Below, in pieces: positions 1 through 7,820 of a stretch of DNA of 12,043 nt. The stretch covers positions 4,571-16,613 of the forward strand of contig JASEHK010000013.1 of the NCBI GenBank assembly GCA_030018875.1, given 5' to 3'. The DNA comes from Endomicrobiia bacterium. GTDB lineage: Bacteria > Elusimicrobiota > Endomicrobiia > PHAN01. The position numbers and the translations under genes were made by a program. The notes beneath the pieces are model-generated. The model had not been told where the DNA came from. It made no database searches and saw only the letters and a program-made list of their open reading frames with translations. Each line of letters opens with the position of its first letter. Positions within the stretch are counted from its first letter, which is position 1.

Positions 1-771
1 GTAATCAATATTGACGATGAATGGGGAAAAAGGCTCGCCGAATCCGCGCCTCCGTCGGCGCGTCTGGTAACATGCTCGATGAACGGGCCGGCCGCCGCCC
101 GTATCACGGAGTTGAAGATGAGTCCGCGCGGCGCCTCTTTTACGTGTGAAATATTCGGGCACAAGCACGAGTTCGAAACGCATTTGATAGGAATGTACAA
201 TGTGTCGAACGCTTTTCTTGCAGCCACGGCGGCCATATCTTGCGGAATGCCGGCCGCGGAGGTCGGAAATGGACTCTCTTGCGTCAAAAGAATTCCCGGG
301 CGCATGGAAACTATACGGTCGAAAAAAGGCTTCACGGTGGTTGTGGATTATGCCCACACTCCGGATGCTTTGTCGAAGGTAATCAACACTTTGAAGGACA
401 TCGGGCCTTCCAGGCTCATAACGGTTTTCGGTTGCGGCGGCGACCGCGACAGAACCAAGCGTCCGCTTATGGGCGCTGCGGCTGTAGCGTCAAGCGATAT
501 GGTTGTCGTGACTTCGGATAATCCGCGGACGGAAGATCCGCATAAAATAATACTCGACATAGAGATAGGAATAAAAAAGGCGGGCGCATCCAATTACAGG
601 ATAATTATGGACAGAAAGGAAGCCATAGATTTTGCAGTTTCGGCCGCGCGCCCGGGAGACATAGTCCTTTTGGCGGGGAAGGGGCACGAAGAGTATCAGA
701 TAATAGGCGAGGATAGGATTCCTTTCAGCGACTACGACACGGCTGTGGCCGCGCTTAAAAATCGGACATGA
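1..771 (+). CDS. murE: MurE, UDP-MurNAc-tripeptide synthetase (meso-DAP adding), 3' part
   Basis: MurE is a cytoplasmic Mur ligase that uses ATP to join the third stem-peptide residue to UDP-MurNAc-L-Ala-D-Glu. The frame is open from base 1, so the ATG at 79 is internal. About 256 residues are present, roughly the C-terminal half of a family of about 480-500, and the N-terminal UDP-binding domain and P-loop lie upstream of the window. Visible landmarks, in order, are NIDDEWG at the end of the central domain, PGRME, VDYAHTPDAL, CGGDRDRTKRP, DNPRTEDP (DNPR at 517-528) and GKGHEEYQ. In characterised MurE enzymes, DNPR and the glycine and glutamate of GKGHE bind meso-diaminopimelate; lysine-adding enzymes differ here. 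I therefore infer a DAP-type wall. The stop codon overlaps the murF start by four bases (ATGA), which suggests translational coupling. Confidence 0.96.
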   Translation, partial: VINIDDEWGKRLAESAPPSARLVTCSMNGPAAARITELKMSPRGASFTCEIFGHKHEFETHLIGMYNVSNAFLAATAAISCGMPAAEVGNGLSCVKRIPGRMETIRSKKGFTVVVDYAHTPDALSKVINTLKDIGPSRLITVFGCGGDRDRTKRPLMGAAAVASSDMVVVTSDNPRTEDPHKIILDIEIGIKKAGASNYRIIMDRKEAIDFAVSAARPGDIVLLAGKGHEEYQIIGEDRIPFSDYDTAVAALKNRT

Positions 772-2192
772 ACACGACGCGCCTGATGGATTTTGTCAAA
801 ATAGTCCGCGGCGAATTTATGAGCGGAGATCCGCACGCCTGCTTCGCCGCGGTTTCCGTTGATACGAGGACTCTCGCCTCGGGCGATTGTTTCTTCGCTT
901 TGAGCGGACCCTTTTACGACGGGCACGACTATATCAAAGACGCCGTTTCGAAAAACGCGGCGGCGATAGTTTTTTCCCGTCGTCGGATAACTCTTTCGGA
1001 CGATAAAATATCGCTGGGGCTGCCCGCGATCATCAAGGTGGAAGACACGCTGCGGGCGCTCGGAGATTACGCCGCTTTCGCAAGGCGGGCTTTTGACGCG
1101 CGCGTGGCCGTCGTGGCGGGCTCTAACGGCAAGACGACGGTAAAGAACATGCTCTCCGCGATACTCTCGTCGGACGGCGACACTCATAAAAGCCCCGGCA
1201 ATTATAACAATCTTGTGGGTCTGCCGCTTTCGATACTCGGCGCCTCCGGCGACGAGAAGTATGTCGTGCTTGAGGCTGGAATATCCGTCAAGGGGGAGAT
1301 GGCCCGCATGGGCGCTATATCATCGCCTGACATAGTTGTGATGACGAATATAGGTTCCGAGCATTTGGCCGGTTTCACAGATTTGGCCGGAGTATTCAAA
1401 GAAGAGATGATTCTGCTGGATTTTTTGAGACCCGGCGGCGTCGCCGTCTTAAATATGGACGACGAGCGTTTGTCCGCGGCGTCGCGAGGCATCAGAAAAT
1501 CCGTCATACGCTATTGTGCGCGTCCGGAGTCCGTCGCCGACATAACGGCTTCATCCGTGAGTGTTTCGCCCGACGGAGTGAGTTTTAAGTTGGACTATGG
1601 CGCCGGCGAGATTTTGGATATTCGTCTGAACATCAACGGAGTATTTAATGTGTCCAACGCTCTTGCAGCGGCCTCCGCGGCCAAGGCCTTCGGCGTGCCT
1701 GCCCTGAAAGTTAAAAAGGGACTCGAAAGCTTTACGCCCGTCGAGGGCAGAATGCAAATTCTCAAGTTGCCCAACGGCTGCGTCATAATCAATGACGCTT
1801 ACAATGCCAATCCCGATTCGATGCGCGCCGCGCTTTGGGCATTCTGCGACTCTTACGCGCAGCGTTCGAAAATACTGATACTCGGCGATATGCTGGAACT
1901 CGGAGAATCCGAGACGGCCGAACACGAATCTCTGGCCGATTTCATAATGACGCTTCCTTTCGACGAGGTGTTGCTCGTGGGGGAAAGAATGCGTCTGACC
2001 GCGCGTCGCATGAAGATTTTGCACGAAGACGCGCCGGTGAAGCACTTGGCCGACGCCGAGTTTTTAAGCGACGTTCTGCGCGCCCCGAAATACAGCGAGC
2101 CGTCGTCGGCGGTTTTCTTCAAGGCATCGCATTCCGTAGGGTTGTCGTCGGTCGCCGCAAAACTTTACGCCGACCGCTCGCGCGAAATATAA
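768..2192 (+). CDS. murF: MurF, UDP-MurNAc-tripeptide:D-Ala-D-Ala ligase
   Basis: MurF is the last cytoplasmic ligase of UDP-MurNAc-pentapeptide synthesis and adds the D-Ala-D-Ala dipeptide with ATP. The 474-residue length fits the family. The N-terminal domain contains VSVDTRTLASGDCFFAL (about residues 29-45), the usual S-x-D-(S/T)-R MurF substrate motif. The P-loop GSNGKTT is at residues 118-124, followed by VLEAGIS and the central-domain motif TNIGSEHL. The C-terminal domain starts near GRMQ and carries DAYNANPDSMRAAL, a strong MurF signature. Near the end KASHSVGL replaces the more usual K(G/A)SRxM, a mild variation. The ATG lies inside the murE stop (ATGA overlap), and a 22-nt gap with its own ribosome site separates the gene from mraY. 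Confidence 0.97.
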   Translation: MNTTRLMDFVKIVRGEFMSGDPHACFAAVSVDTRTLASGDCFFALSGPFYDGHDYIKDAVSKNAAAIVFSRRRITLSDDKISLGLPAIIKVEDTLRALGDYAAFARRAFDARVAVVAGSNGKTTVKNMLSAILSSDGDTHKSPGNYNNLVGLPLSILGASGDEKYVVLEAGISVKGEMARMGAISSPDIVVMTNIGSEHLAGFTDLAGVFKEEMILLDFLRPGGVAVLNMDDERLSAASRGIRKSVIRYCARPESVADITASSVSVSPDGVSFKLDYGAGEILDIRLNINGVFNVSNALAAASAAKAFGVPALKVKKGLESFTPVEGRMQILKLPNGCVIINDAYNANPDSMRAALWAFCDSYAQRSKILILGDMLELGESETAEHESLADFIMTLPFDEVLLVGERMRLTARRMKILHEDAPVKHLADAEFLSDVLRAPKYSEPSSAVFFKASHSVGLSSVAAKLYADRSREI

Positions 2193-2214
2193 ATATCCCT
2201 TTAAGGAGCCGTGG

Positions 2215-3300
2215 ATGCTATATCATTTGCTGTACGGGCTCAAAAATGTTTTCTCGCCGTTGAATGTTTTTCAGTACATAACATTCCGGGCATTCGGAGC
2301 GATATTCACATCCTTCATACTGACCATCATTCTTACACGGTCACTCATATCTTATATGCGGAAGCGCTCCATCGCGCAGCCCATCAGGGCAGACGGCCCG
2401 GGCACACACATTGCCAAGAGCGGCACGCCCACTATGGGCGGAATATCCATACTTGTTTCCATGGTCGTTACGACTCTGCTGTGGGCCAGACTCGACAATC
2501 GTTTCATAATATGGCTTATCGTCGGCGTTATCTTTCTGGGGATATTGGGTTTTGTGGACGACTACCTGAAGCACTTCAAAAAAAACTCTCTGGGATTGCC
2601 GGCGTATCAAAAACTTGCCGGGCAGATGCTTCTGGCCGTTGCCGTGGCTCTGTATCTAAAAGGATATCCGGCGGCGCTGGCCTTCGCCGACAAACTGAAT
2701 GTACCGTATCTTAAAGACGTCTATCTGAGCCTCGGCGCGTTTTATTCCGCGCTCGTTGTTTTCATAATCCTCGGCGCATCCAACGGTGTCAATCTCACCG
2801 ACGGGCTCGACGGACTGGCCATAGGAAACCTGATAGTGGCCGCGTTTACCTTTTCCATTTTCGCCTATCTGGCCGGCAATGTGCGTTTCGCGCAGTACCT
2901 TAAAATAATATACGTCCCCGGCGCCGGCGAGATCAGTATTTATCTGGCCGCGATGCTCGGCACCGGTCTCGGATTTCTCTGGTATAATTCTCATCCCGCC
3001 CAGATATTTATGGGGGACACGGGCTCGCTTTTTTTGGGCGGCGCTCTGGGTATGGCGGCCGTCTTTATCAAACAGGAATTGCTTCTTGTGGTCGTCGGCG
3101 GAGTGTTTGTGGCCGAGGTTCTCTCGGTGATACTGCAGGTCCAATATTTCAAAAGGACAGGGAAAAGAATTTTCCGGATGGCGCCGTTGCATCACCATTA
3201 CGAACTCGCCGGCGTCGCCGAGCCGAAAGTTACGATGAGGTTCATAATAATCGCCATAGCGCTTTCTCTCGTGGCTCTGGCGTCTCTTAAATTGCGCTGA
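2215..3300 (+). CDS. mraY: MraY, phospho-MurNAc-pentapeptide transferase
   Basis: MraY is an integral inner-membrane enzyme that transfers phospho-MurNAc-pentapeptide from UDP to undecaprenyl phosphate, giving lipid I. The length of 361 residues is almost that of the E. coli enzyme (360). Many hydrophobic segments run through the protein, consistent with the ten-helix fold. The Mg-binding aspartates are in place: D115 and D116 in FVDDYLKH and D268 in FMGDTGS. Other family signatures are ADGPGTHIAKSGTPTMGG (residues 59-76), NGVNLTDGLDGLAIG (190-204) and PLHHHYE (324-330). A good Shine-Dalgarno sequence, AAGGAG at 2203-2208, sits six bases before this ATG and fixes the start. The reading frame is intact. 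Confidence 0.98.
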   Translation: MLYHLLYGLKNVFSPLNVFQYITFRAFGAIFTSFILTIILTRSLISYMRKRSIAQPIRADGPGTHIAKSGTPTMGGISILVSMVVTTLLWARLDNRFIIWLIVGVIFLGILGFVDDYLKHFKKNSLGLPAYQKLAGQMLLAVAVALYLKGYPAALAFADKLNVPYLKDVYLSLGAFYSALVVFIILGASNGVNLTDGLDGLAIGNLIVAAFTFSIFAYLAGNVRFAQYLKIIYVPGAGEISIYLAAMLGTGLGFLWYNSHPAQIFMGDTGSLFLGGALGMAAVFIKQELLLVVVGGVFVAEVLSVILQVQYFKRTGKRIFRMAPLHHHYELAGVAEPKVTMRFIIIAIALSLVALASLKLR

Positions 3301-3317
3301 CATAAATAATCAGAGAT

Positions 3318-4643
3318 ATGAAAATAGGAATAATGGGTTTCGGCGCGACCGGCGCGGCCGTCGCGGATTTTGCTCTGGCTTCGGGCGACGAAGTATTTGT
3401 TTCGGAGTCCCGCCCGTCATCGTCTTTTGAGGATATTCTGAAGCGTAGCGGAAATAATATTCGCGCCGAGTTCGGAGGGCACACGAAGAGGCTTCTGGAC
3501 GCAGACCTGATAGTAAAGAGCCCGGGCATACTGCCCGACGAAAAAATACTTCTCGCGGCGGTCCGACGAGGAATACCCGTGACGGGGGAACTCGATTTCG
3601 TTTTTTCCAGAGTGCCGCGTCCTTCCCGCATAGTTGCGATAACCGGAACCAACGGCAAGACCACGGTCACGTCGCTCGTCGGAAAGATTCTTAAAAAACA
3701 CAATCCGCGGACTTACGTTTGCGGAAACATCGGCGCGCCTCTTGCGTCCGTGGCCGCCGGTATAACCTCTCGGACGACGGTGGTTCTCGAAGTGTCGAGC
3801 TATCAGCTTGAGGACGCCAGAACCTTCCGCCCGGATGTGTCCGTGATACTTAACATAACGCCCGACCATCTGGAACACCACGGAAGTTTCAAGGCCTACG
3901 TCGAGGCCAAGTCGCGCATATTCAAGAATCAACTTCCGACGGATTATTGCGTTCTCAACCGTGACGACGCCGTATGCGCCGGACTCTCGGACAAAACGCC
4001 GGCTAGGGCCGTTTTTTTCAGTATTCGTCGAGTTCTCGCCCGCGGCGCTTATTTTAAAAACGACGTGTTCCGGCTGAATCTCGACGGAGGCCGCGAAAAA
4101 ATGCGCGTCAATCTTTCGCTTCCCGGCGAACACAACACGTCCAACGCCGTCGCGGCCTTCGCGGCCGCCAGGCTTGCCGGCGCGCCTCTATCCGTCATCA
4201 AGGCCGCGGCCGAAGACTTCAAAGGCGTCGAGCATCGCATAGAGTTCGTCGCATCCAAAAAAGGCGTGAGTTACATAAACGATTCCAAGGCCACGAATGT
4301 TTCTTCCGTCGAGGTTGCGCTGCGCTCGCTTTCCGACGGGATATGGCTTATTCTGGGCGGACGCGACAAGGGCTCGCCGTATTCTCCTATTTTGCCGCTC
4401 ATACGCAAAAAGGTCAAGGGGATTTTTCTGATAGGCGAAGCGGCAGGGAAGATATACGAGGAACTATCCGGCGCCGCGCCGATTTTCAAAAGCGGGACTT
4501 TGAAGGCCGCCGTCGTCGCGGCTTCGAAAAAGGCCGTCGCGGGCGACACCGTGCTGCTTTCGCCGGCCTGCTCTTCTTACGACCAGTTCGAAAACTTCGA
4601 GCGGCGCGGCGAGGCCTTCAAAAAAATAGTAAAAGGGCTTTAG
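3318..4643 (+). CDS. murD: MurD, UDP-MurNAc-L-Ala:D-Glu ligase
   Basis: MurD is a cytoplasmic ATP-dependent ligase that adds D-glutamate to UDP-MurNAc-L-alanine. The 441 residues match the family length. The N-terminal Rossmann-like domain opens with KIGIMGFGATG and contains VKSPGI (66-71) and TGELDF. The P-loop GTNGKTT is at 110-116. The central domain has EVSSYQLE and NITPDHLEHHG, the classic MurD block. The C-terminal domain shows GVEHRIEF, INDSKATN, ILGGRDKG and LSPACSSYDQFENFERRG, all typical. The start follows mraY by 17 bases and has no strong Shine-Dalgarno sequence (AGAGAT lies just upstream). The N-terminal alignment nevertheless supports this ATG. MurC, the preceding enzyme of the pathway, is not in the window. 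Confidence 0.97.
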   Translation: MKIGIMGFGATGAAVADFALASGDEVFVSESRPSSSFEDILKRSGNNIRAEFGGHTKRLLDADLIVKSPGILPDEKILLAAVRRGIPVTGELDFVFSRVPRPSRIVAITGTNGKTTVTSLVGKILKKHNPRTYVCGNIGAPLASVAAGITSRTTVVLEVSSYQLEDARTFRPDVSVILNITPDHLEHHGSFKAYVEAKSRIFKNQLPTDYCVLNRDDAVCAGLSDKTPARAVFFSIRRVLARGAYFKNDVFRLNLDGGREKMRVNLSLPGEHNTSNAVAAFAAARLAGAPLSVIKAAAEDFKGVEHRIEFVASKKGVSYINDSKATNVSSVEVALRSLSDGIWLILGGRDKGSPYSPILPLIRKKVKGIFLIGEAAGKIYEELSGAAPIFKSGTLKAAVVAASKKAVAGDTVLLSPACSSYDQFENFERRGEAFKKIVKGL

Positions 4644-4651
4644 TCGGTGGT

Positions 4652-5779
4652 ATGAAAAAAATTCCTGAGGCCGACACGAAACTTCTGTTGGCCATAGTCG
4701 TTCTCGTTTTTTGCGGAGTCATAATGGTTTTATCGGCGAGTATGCCTTCGTCCTTCAAGCGTTTCAATACGCCCTACAGCTTTTTCTTCAAACATCTTAT
4801 GTGGACAGCCATCGGTTTCGGGGGGCTTTACGCTGCCGTCCACGTGAAGACTTCTTTCATCAGAAAAAACGCGCGATGGTTTTACATAATAATGACGGCG
4901 CTCCTCGCCGCCGTCCTGTTTTTTGGGCGCGAAATCAATGGCGCCAGACGATGGTTCGATATGGGATTCACCACATTCCAGCCGTCGGAGGCGATGAAGG
5001 TGGCGATGATAATATTTCTCGCCGACTATCTTGACAGAAAAAAAAGCCGCATCCGAACTCCCGTCGGTTTCGCGCGTCTGGCGGCGCTTATCGTCATTCC
5101 TCTGGGACTGATACTTGCGCAGCCGGATTTGGGCGGCGTCATCGTGATAATGTGCGTGTCTCTGGTTATGTTTTTCCTGGCTGGGGTCAAGTTCAGGTAT
5201 CTCGCCGCCGTCGGACTCGTTTGCCTTGCCGCCTCCGCCGCTGCGATAATCGTTACGCCGTACCGTCTGGCCCGCGTAAAAAATTTCGCCGCGACTATTT
5301 CTTCTGGCTCTGCCGTTACGAAAACACCGGCCGGACCCGCCGACGTGGAAAGCCAGCAGGGAGCCGCTCTGGCGGCGCTGGCCCGAGGCGGATGGTTCGG
5401 CGCCGGTCCCGGCTCAAGCAGGCTGAAAATGTTTTATCTTCCGGAGCCGCACACCGACTTCGTGTTCGCCGTGATAGGCGAGGAATTCGGATATCTTGGC
5501 GCCGCGTCCGTCCTGGGATTGTTTTTCCTTTTGTTCACCCGCGGGATTAAGATCGCGGCTTCATCCGACGACGTCTTCGTATCCCTGACCGCCGCCGGCA
5601 TAACGGTCTATTTTACCGTGCAGGCGCTCTTTCACATAGGTGTGAGCTGCGGGCTGCTGCCGACCAAAGGTCTCACTCTTCCGTTCATATCTTTCGGCGG
5701 AAGTTCGCTGATTTTTTCGCTCGCGGCCGCCGGGCTGCTTTTGAATTTTTCGACACGAATGGGGGGTCGCGCCCGATGA
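4652..5779 (+). CDS. ftsW: FtsW, septal SEDS peptidoglycan glycosyltransferase
   Basis: FtsW is the SEDS-family polytopic membrane protein that polymerises lipid II at the division site together with its class B PBP partner, usually FtsI. The protein is 375 residues with about ten hydrophobic segments. Signatures include NGARRWFDMGF...FQPSEAMK (96-116), GGWFGAGPG (246-254), YLPEPHTDFVFAVIGEEFGYLG (262-283 region) and the C-terminal PTKGLTLPFISFGGSS (337-352). Asp269 in the HTDF motif corresponds to the catalytic aspartate of SEDS enzymes. The same frame is open upstream to 4343 inside murD. I start at ATG 4652 because it lies 8 bp after the murD stop, follows a weak GGTGG site (4646-4650), and begins just before the first membrane helix as in relatives. 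Position between murD and murG favours FtsW over RodA. Confidence 0.94.
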   Translation: MKKIPEADTKLLLAIVVLVFCGVIMVLSASMPSSFKRFNTPYSFFFKHLMWTAIGFGGLYAAVHVKTSFIRKNARWFYIIMTALLAAVLFFGREINGARRWFDMGFTTFQPSEAMKVAMIIFLADYLDRKKSRIRTPVGFARLAALIVIPLGLILAQPDLGGVIVIMCVSLVMFFLAGVKFRYLAAVGLVCLAASAAAIIVTPYRLARVKNFAATISSGSAVTKTPAGPADVESQQGAALAALARGGWFGAGPGSSRLKMFYLPEPHTDFVFAVIGEEFGYLGAASVLGLFFLLFTRGIKIAASSDDVFVSLTAAGITVYFTVQALFHIGVSCGLLPTKGLTLPFISFGGSSLIFSLAAAGLLLNFSTRMGGRAR

Positions 5780-6864
5780 GCGCGATATCCGTAATGATAG
5801 CCGCCGGCGGCACGGGCGGACATCTCTATCCCGGTATTGCGTTGGCCGAGGAACTTATGTCTCGCGGCTGCAAGGTGAGTTTTGCCGTCAAGAAGAAAGA
5901 TCTTTCGGAAGCGATTCTCTCCGACGCAAAGATAGATTATGACCGCGTCCCCGCCTATCCTTTGGCGCGCCGGACAAAATATCCGTTTGACCTCGCGGTC
6001 TTTGCGGCCGTCAACGTCGCGGGCGTCGTTTCGGCGCTTATGCTCCTGTCGCGCCGCCGTCCGTCGGTAGTCGTCGGTATGGGGGCTTATGTTTCGTTTC
6101 CCGTGATAGTTGCCGCCAGGCTTTCGGGAATCCCCGCGCTTATACACGAACAGAACTCGGTTCCCGGTCTTGCGAACAAGGTCTTGTCGGCTATCGTCGG
6201 AAAAGTCGCGCTGAGTTTTCCGGACTCCGCGCGTTTCTTTAATTCCGCAAAGACGGTCGTGACCGGAAACCCCGTGCGCGGCAGTCTGTCCTCCGCCGAG
6301 CGCAATCCCCGCAAGTTTGATCTTGACGACGATAAAATCACGATACTTATTTTCGGGGGCAGTCAGGGCGCCTCTAAAATAAACTCCGTCGCTCTGGGGG
6401 CGCTCAAACATCTCGGACGGATGAAATCCCGCATACAGTTTTTGCATCTCGCCGGCGAAGCCGATTATTTCCGTGTGAAAGAGGGTTACGCCGAGGCCGG
6501 TTTCCGCGCGGCCGTTTTTCCGTATCTGCGCGAAATGGGTTCCGTTTACGCCTCGGCCGACCTGGCCGTTTGCCGCGCGGGAGCCACCACAGTCGCCGAA
6601 CTCGCCGTTATGGGGGTTCCGGCGATATTCGTGCCCTATCCGCTCGCCACGGCCGACCATCAGACGAAAAACGCCGAAGCGCACATCGCCGCCGGTTTTT
6701 TGTCGGAGATTATTTCCGAAAATTATCTCACCCCTGAAATATTGGCCGCGAAGATGGAAAGTTTCGCGCTCGCGCCTTCCGCTCGCGCAAGCGTATCGCG
6801 ATCGCCGTCGGCCGCCTCGGCCCTCGCCGACGAAGTCATCGCGCTTTGCGGCGGCGGGCAGTAG
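5776..6864 (+). CDS. murG: MurG, UDP-GlcNAc:lipid I GlcNAc transferase
   Basis: MurG is a GT28-family peripheral membrane enzyme on the cytoplasmic face that adds GlcNAc to lipid I, making lipid II. It is 362 residues, the usual size. The N-terminal glycine-rich loop GGTGGHLYPG is at residues 11-20 with the conserved His16. HEQNSVPGLANK (124-135) and GNPVR follow, and the C-domain loop FGGSQGASKIN (193-203) binds the nucleotide. The donor-binding block RAGATTVAEL (267-276, Glu275) and PYPLATADHQTKNA (287-300) complete the family pattern. The start overlaps the ftsW stop by four bases (ATGA) and is preceded by a G-rich run at 5761-5766. murG is the last gene of the run; murC, the common next gene, does not follow. 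Confidence 0.97.
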   Translation: MSAISVMIAAGGTGGHLYPGIALAEELMSRGCKVSFAVKKKDLSEAILSDAKIDYDRVPAYPLARRTKYPFDLAVFAAVNVAGVVSALMLLSRRRPSVVVGMGAYVSFPVIVAARLSGIPALIHEQNSVPGLANKVLSAIVGKVALSFPDSARFFNSAKTVVTGNPVRGSLSSAERNPRKFDLDDDKITILIFGGSQGASKINSVALGALKHLGRMKSRIQFLHLAGEADYFRVKEGYAEAGFRAAVFPYLREMGSVYASADLAVCRAGATTVAELAVMGVPAIFVPYPLATADHQTKNAEAHIAAGFLSEIISENYLTPEILAAKMESFALAPSARASVSRSPSAASALADEVIALCGGGQ

Positions 6865-6935
6865 TTTTCCTGTCAAGTCATCAAGAAATGTAACTCTCTC
6901 TAAGAATCGTTGCGATGTAAATAAAGCGAATAGCG

Positions 6936-6956
6936 ATTTACTGTTCACTATTTACT
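6936..6956 (-). repeat. Degenerate heptamer tandem repeat, three units
   Basis: Read on the minus strand there are three adjacent 7-mers: AGTAAAT (6950-6956), AGTGAAC (6943-6949) and AGTAAAT (6936-6942). The two outer units are identical and the middle one differs at two positions. A 7-bp inverted copy, GTAAATA at 6917-6923, matches TATTTAC at 6949-6955. The phase-7, AGT-starting pattern resembles the purine-rich heptamers at 11821-11841 in the other long spacer. Confidence 0.5.
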
Positions 6957-6957
6957 C

Positions 6958-6974
6958 TTACGAGTTTTTCGTAA
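6958..6974. repeat. Small perfect hairpin in murG-surE spacer
   Basis: TTACGA (6958-6963) and TCGTAA (6969-6974) are perfect inverted copies around a five-base loop (6964-6968). The six-pair stem is AT-rich and no T-run follows it on either strand, so it does not look like a normal intrinsic terminator. It overlaps the place where a -35 element would lie for the promoter candidate at 6989-6997. Confidence 0.35.
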
Positions 6975-6988
6975 ATCCAAAAATAATT

Positions 6989-6997
6989 TGCTATCAT
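6989..6997 (+). promoter_or_regulatory. Possible extended -10 promoter for the surE run
   Basis: TGCTATCAT reads as an extended -10 (TGn followed by TATCAT at 6992-6997, five of six bases matching TATAAT). A hexamer 17 bp upstream (TCGTAA, 6969-6974) matches TTGACA at only three positions, so recognition would rest on the extended -10. The location in the AT-rich spacer, about 77 bp before the surE start, suits a promoter for surE-uvrB-nadC-birA. A chance match in AT-rich DNA is quite possible. Confidence 0.3.
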
Positions 6998-7000
6998 CTC

Positions 7001-7049
7001 GCTTGCCGCAAATTTTCCGGCGATATCTGTTCTTATCCGTCGGGCAAGC
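7001..7049 (+). repeat. Inverted repeat in the surE leader
   Basis: GCTTGCC (7001-7007) is repeated exactly in inverse as GGCAAGC (7043-7049), with 35 bases between. It lies after the candidate -10 element and ends ten bases before the surE ribosome site, so it would be in the 5' leader of the transcript. A seven-pair stem with a long loop could be a leader structure or a chance pairing. Confidence 0.3.
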
Positions 7050-7073
7050 CTCCCTCCGAAAGGAATTCTTAAA

Positions 7074-7820
7074 ATGAAAAAACGAACCATTCTGGTAACG
7101 AACGATGACGGCATCCACGGCGCCGGGCTTCATCCCCTCGTCGCGGAATTGAGAAAGATTGCGCGGGTAATAGCGATGGTGCCCGACCAGGAACGCTCCG
7201 GAATGAGTCATTCCATAACTCTTCATAAGCCCCTTTGGGTCAGAAAAGTGGAAGATGATTTTTACATAACCACGGGTACTCCGGTAGATTGCGTCCGTTT
7301 TGCGATACTCCATATGTTCAGGAAGAAAATAGATATGGTGGTTTCGGGAATCAACACGGGGCCGAATCTGGGCGAAGACGTAATATATTCGGGCACCGTC
7401 GGAGGAGCGCGCGAGGGCGCGCTTCTGGGGAAACCTTCGCTGGCCGTTTCGCTCTCCGAGCTCGGAAACGACAATTTCACGGATGCCGCGAAGTTCTCCC
7501 GTCGTCTGGCGGAACTCGTTTTTCGACACGGGATGCCGCCCGACGTTTATATCAACGTCAACTATCCTGGCGTGAAACGCGGCGTGGAGGTCACGACTCT
7601 GGGCAAGCGTGTCTACGACGAAAAAATACTCGCGCGAAGAGATCCCCGCGGCGGGACATATTTTTGGCTTTCCGGCAAAATACTCAAGAGCCGCTTCGTC
7701 AATGGCACGGATATAAGCGCCGTTGACGACGATAAGGTGTCCATCACGCCGCTGCGCATAGAAACGTCCGATCCCGCCATATACGGCGAAACTGCAAAGT
7801 GGCTGAAAGATTTAAGCTGA
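7074..7820 (+). CDS. surE: SurE, 5'/3'-nucleotidase
   Basis: SurE is a metal-dependent phosphatase that removes phosphate from 5'- and 3'-nucleoside monophosphates; some members also act on short polyphosphate. It is tied to stationary-phase survival in E. coli. The 248 residues fit the family. Expected metal ligands are visible: D11 and D12 in VTNDDGIHGAG, S42 in DQERSGMSH and N94 in SGINTGPNLG. Further signatures are GTPVDCVRFA (68-77), YSGTVGGAREGALLG (105-119), NVNYPG and the closing TDIS...VSITPL. The ATG follows AAAGGA (7059-7064) by nine bases, a good ribosome site that supports this start. surE heads a compact run and its last 22 bases overlap uvrB. In many bacteria surE neighbours pcm, nlpD or rpoS; none of these is seen here. 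Confidence 0.97.
   Translation: MKKRTILVTNDDGIHGAGLHPLVAELRKIARVIAMVPDQERSGMSHSITLHKPLWVRKVEDDFYITTGTPVDCVRFAILHMFRKKIDMVVSGINTGPNLGEDVIYSGTVGGAREGALLGKPSLAVSLSELGNDNFTDAAKFSRRLAELVFRHGMPPDVYINVNYPGVKRGVEVTTLGKRVYDEKILARRDPRGGTYFWLSGKILKSRFVNGTDISAVDDDKVSITPLRIETSDPAIYGETAKWLKDLS

Larger units (their letters stand above)
6865..7073. other. AT-rich spacer between murG and surE
   Basis: This 209-bp spacer is clearly more AT-rich than the genes and has no convincing reading frame on either strand. It contains the heptamer repeat (6936-6956), a small hairpin (6958-6974), a possible extended -10 element (6989-6997), an inverted repeat (7001-7049) and the surE ribosome site AAAGGA (7059-7064). No strong intrinsic terminator for the mur run is visible. 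The layout suggests a boundary between two transcription units, by inference only. Confidence 0.6.

Noticed and set aside
4343..4651. N-terminal extension of the ftsW frame into murD
   Set aside because: The extension is Arg/Gly-rich and unlike FtsW. ATG 4652, 8 bp after the murD stop, gives the normal FtsW start.
5632..6948. Long minus-strand open frame opposite ftsW/murG (about 438 codons)
   Set aside because: It is antisense to well-supported genes, rich in Arg/Gly with no recognisable domain, and arises from the codon bias of the + strand genes. Other minus-strand frames, such as 732-1187 and 7613-8152, were dropped for the same reason.
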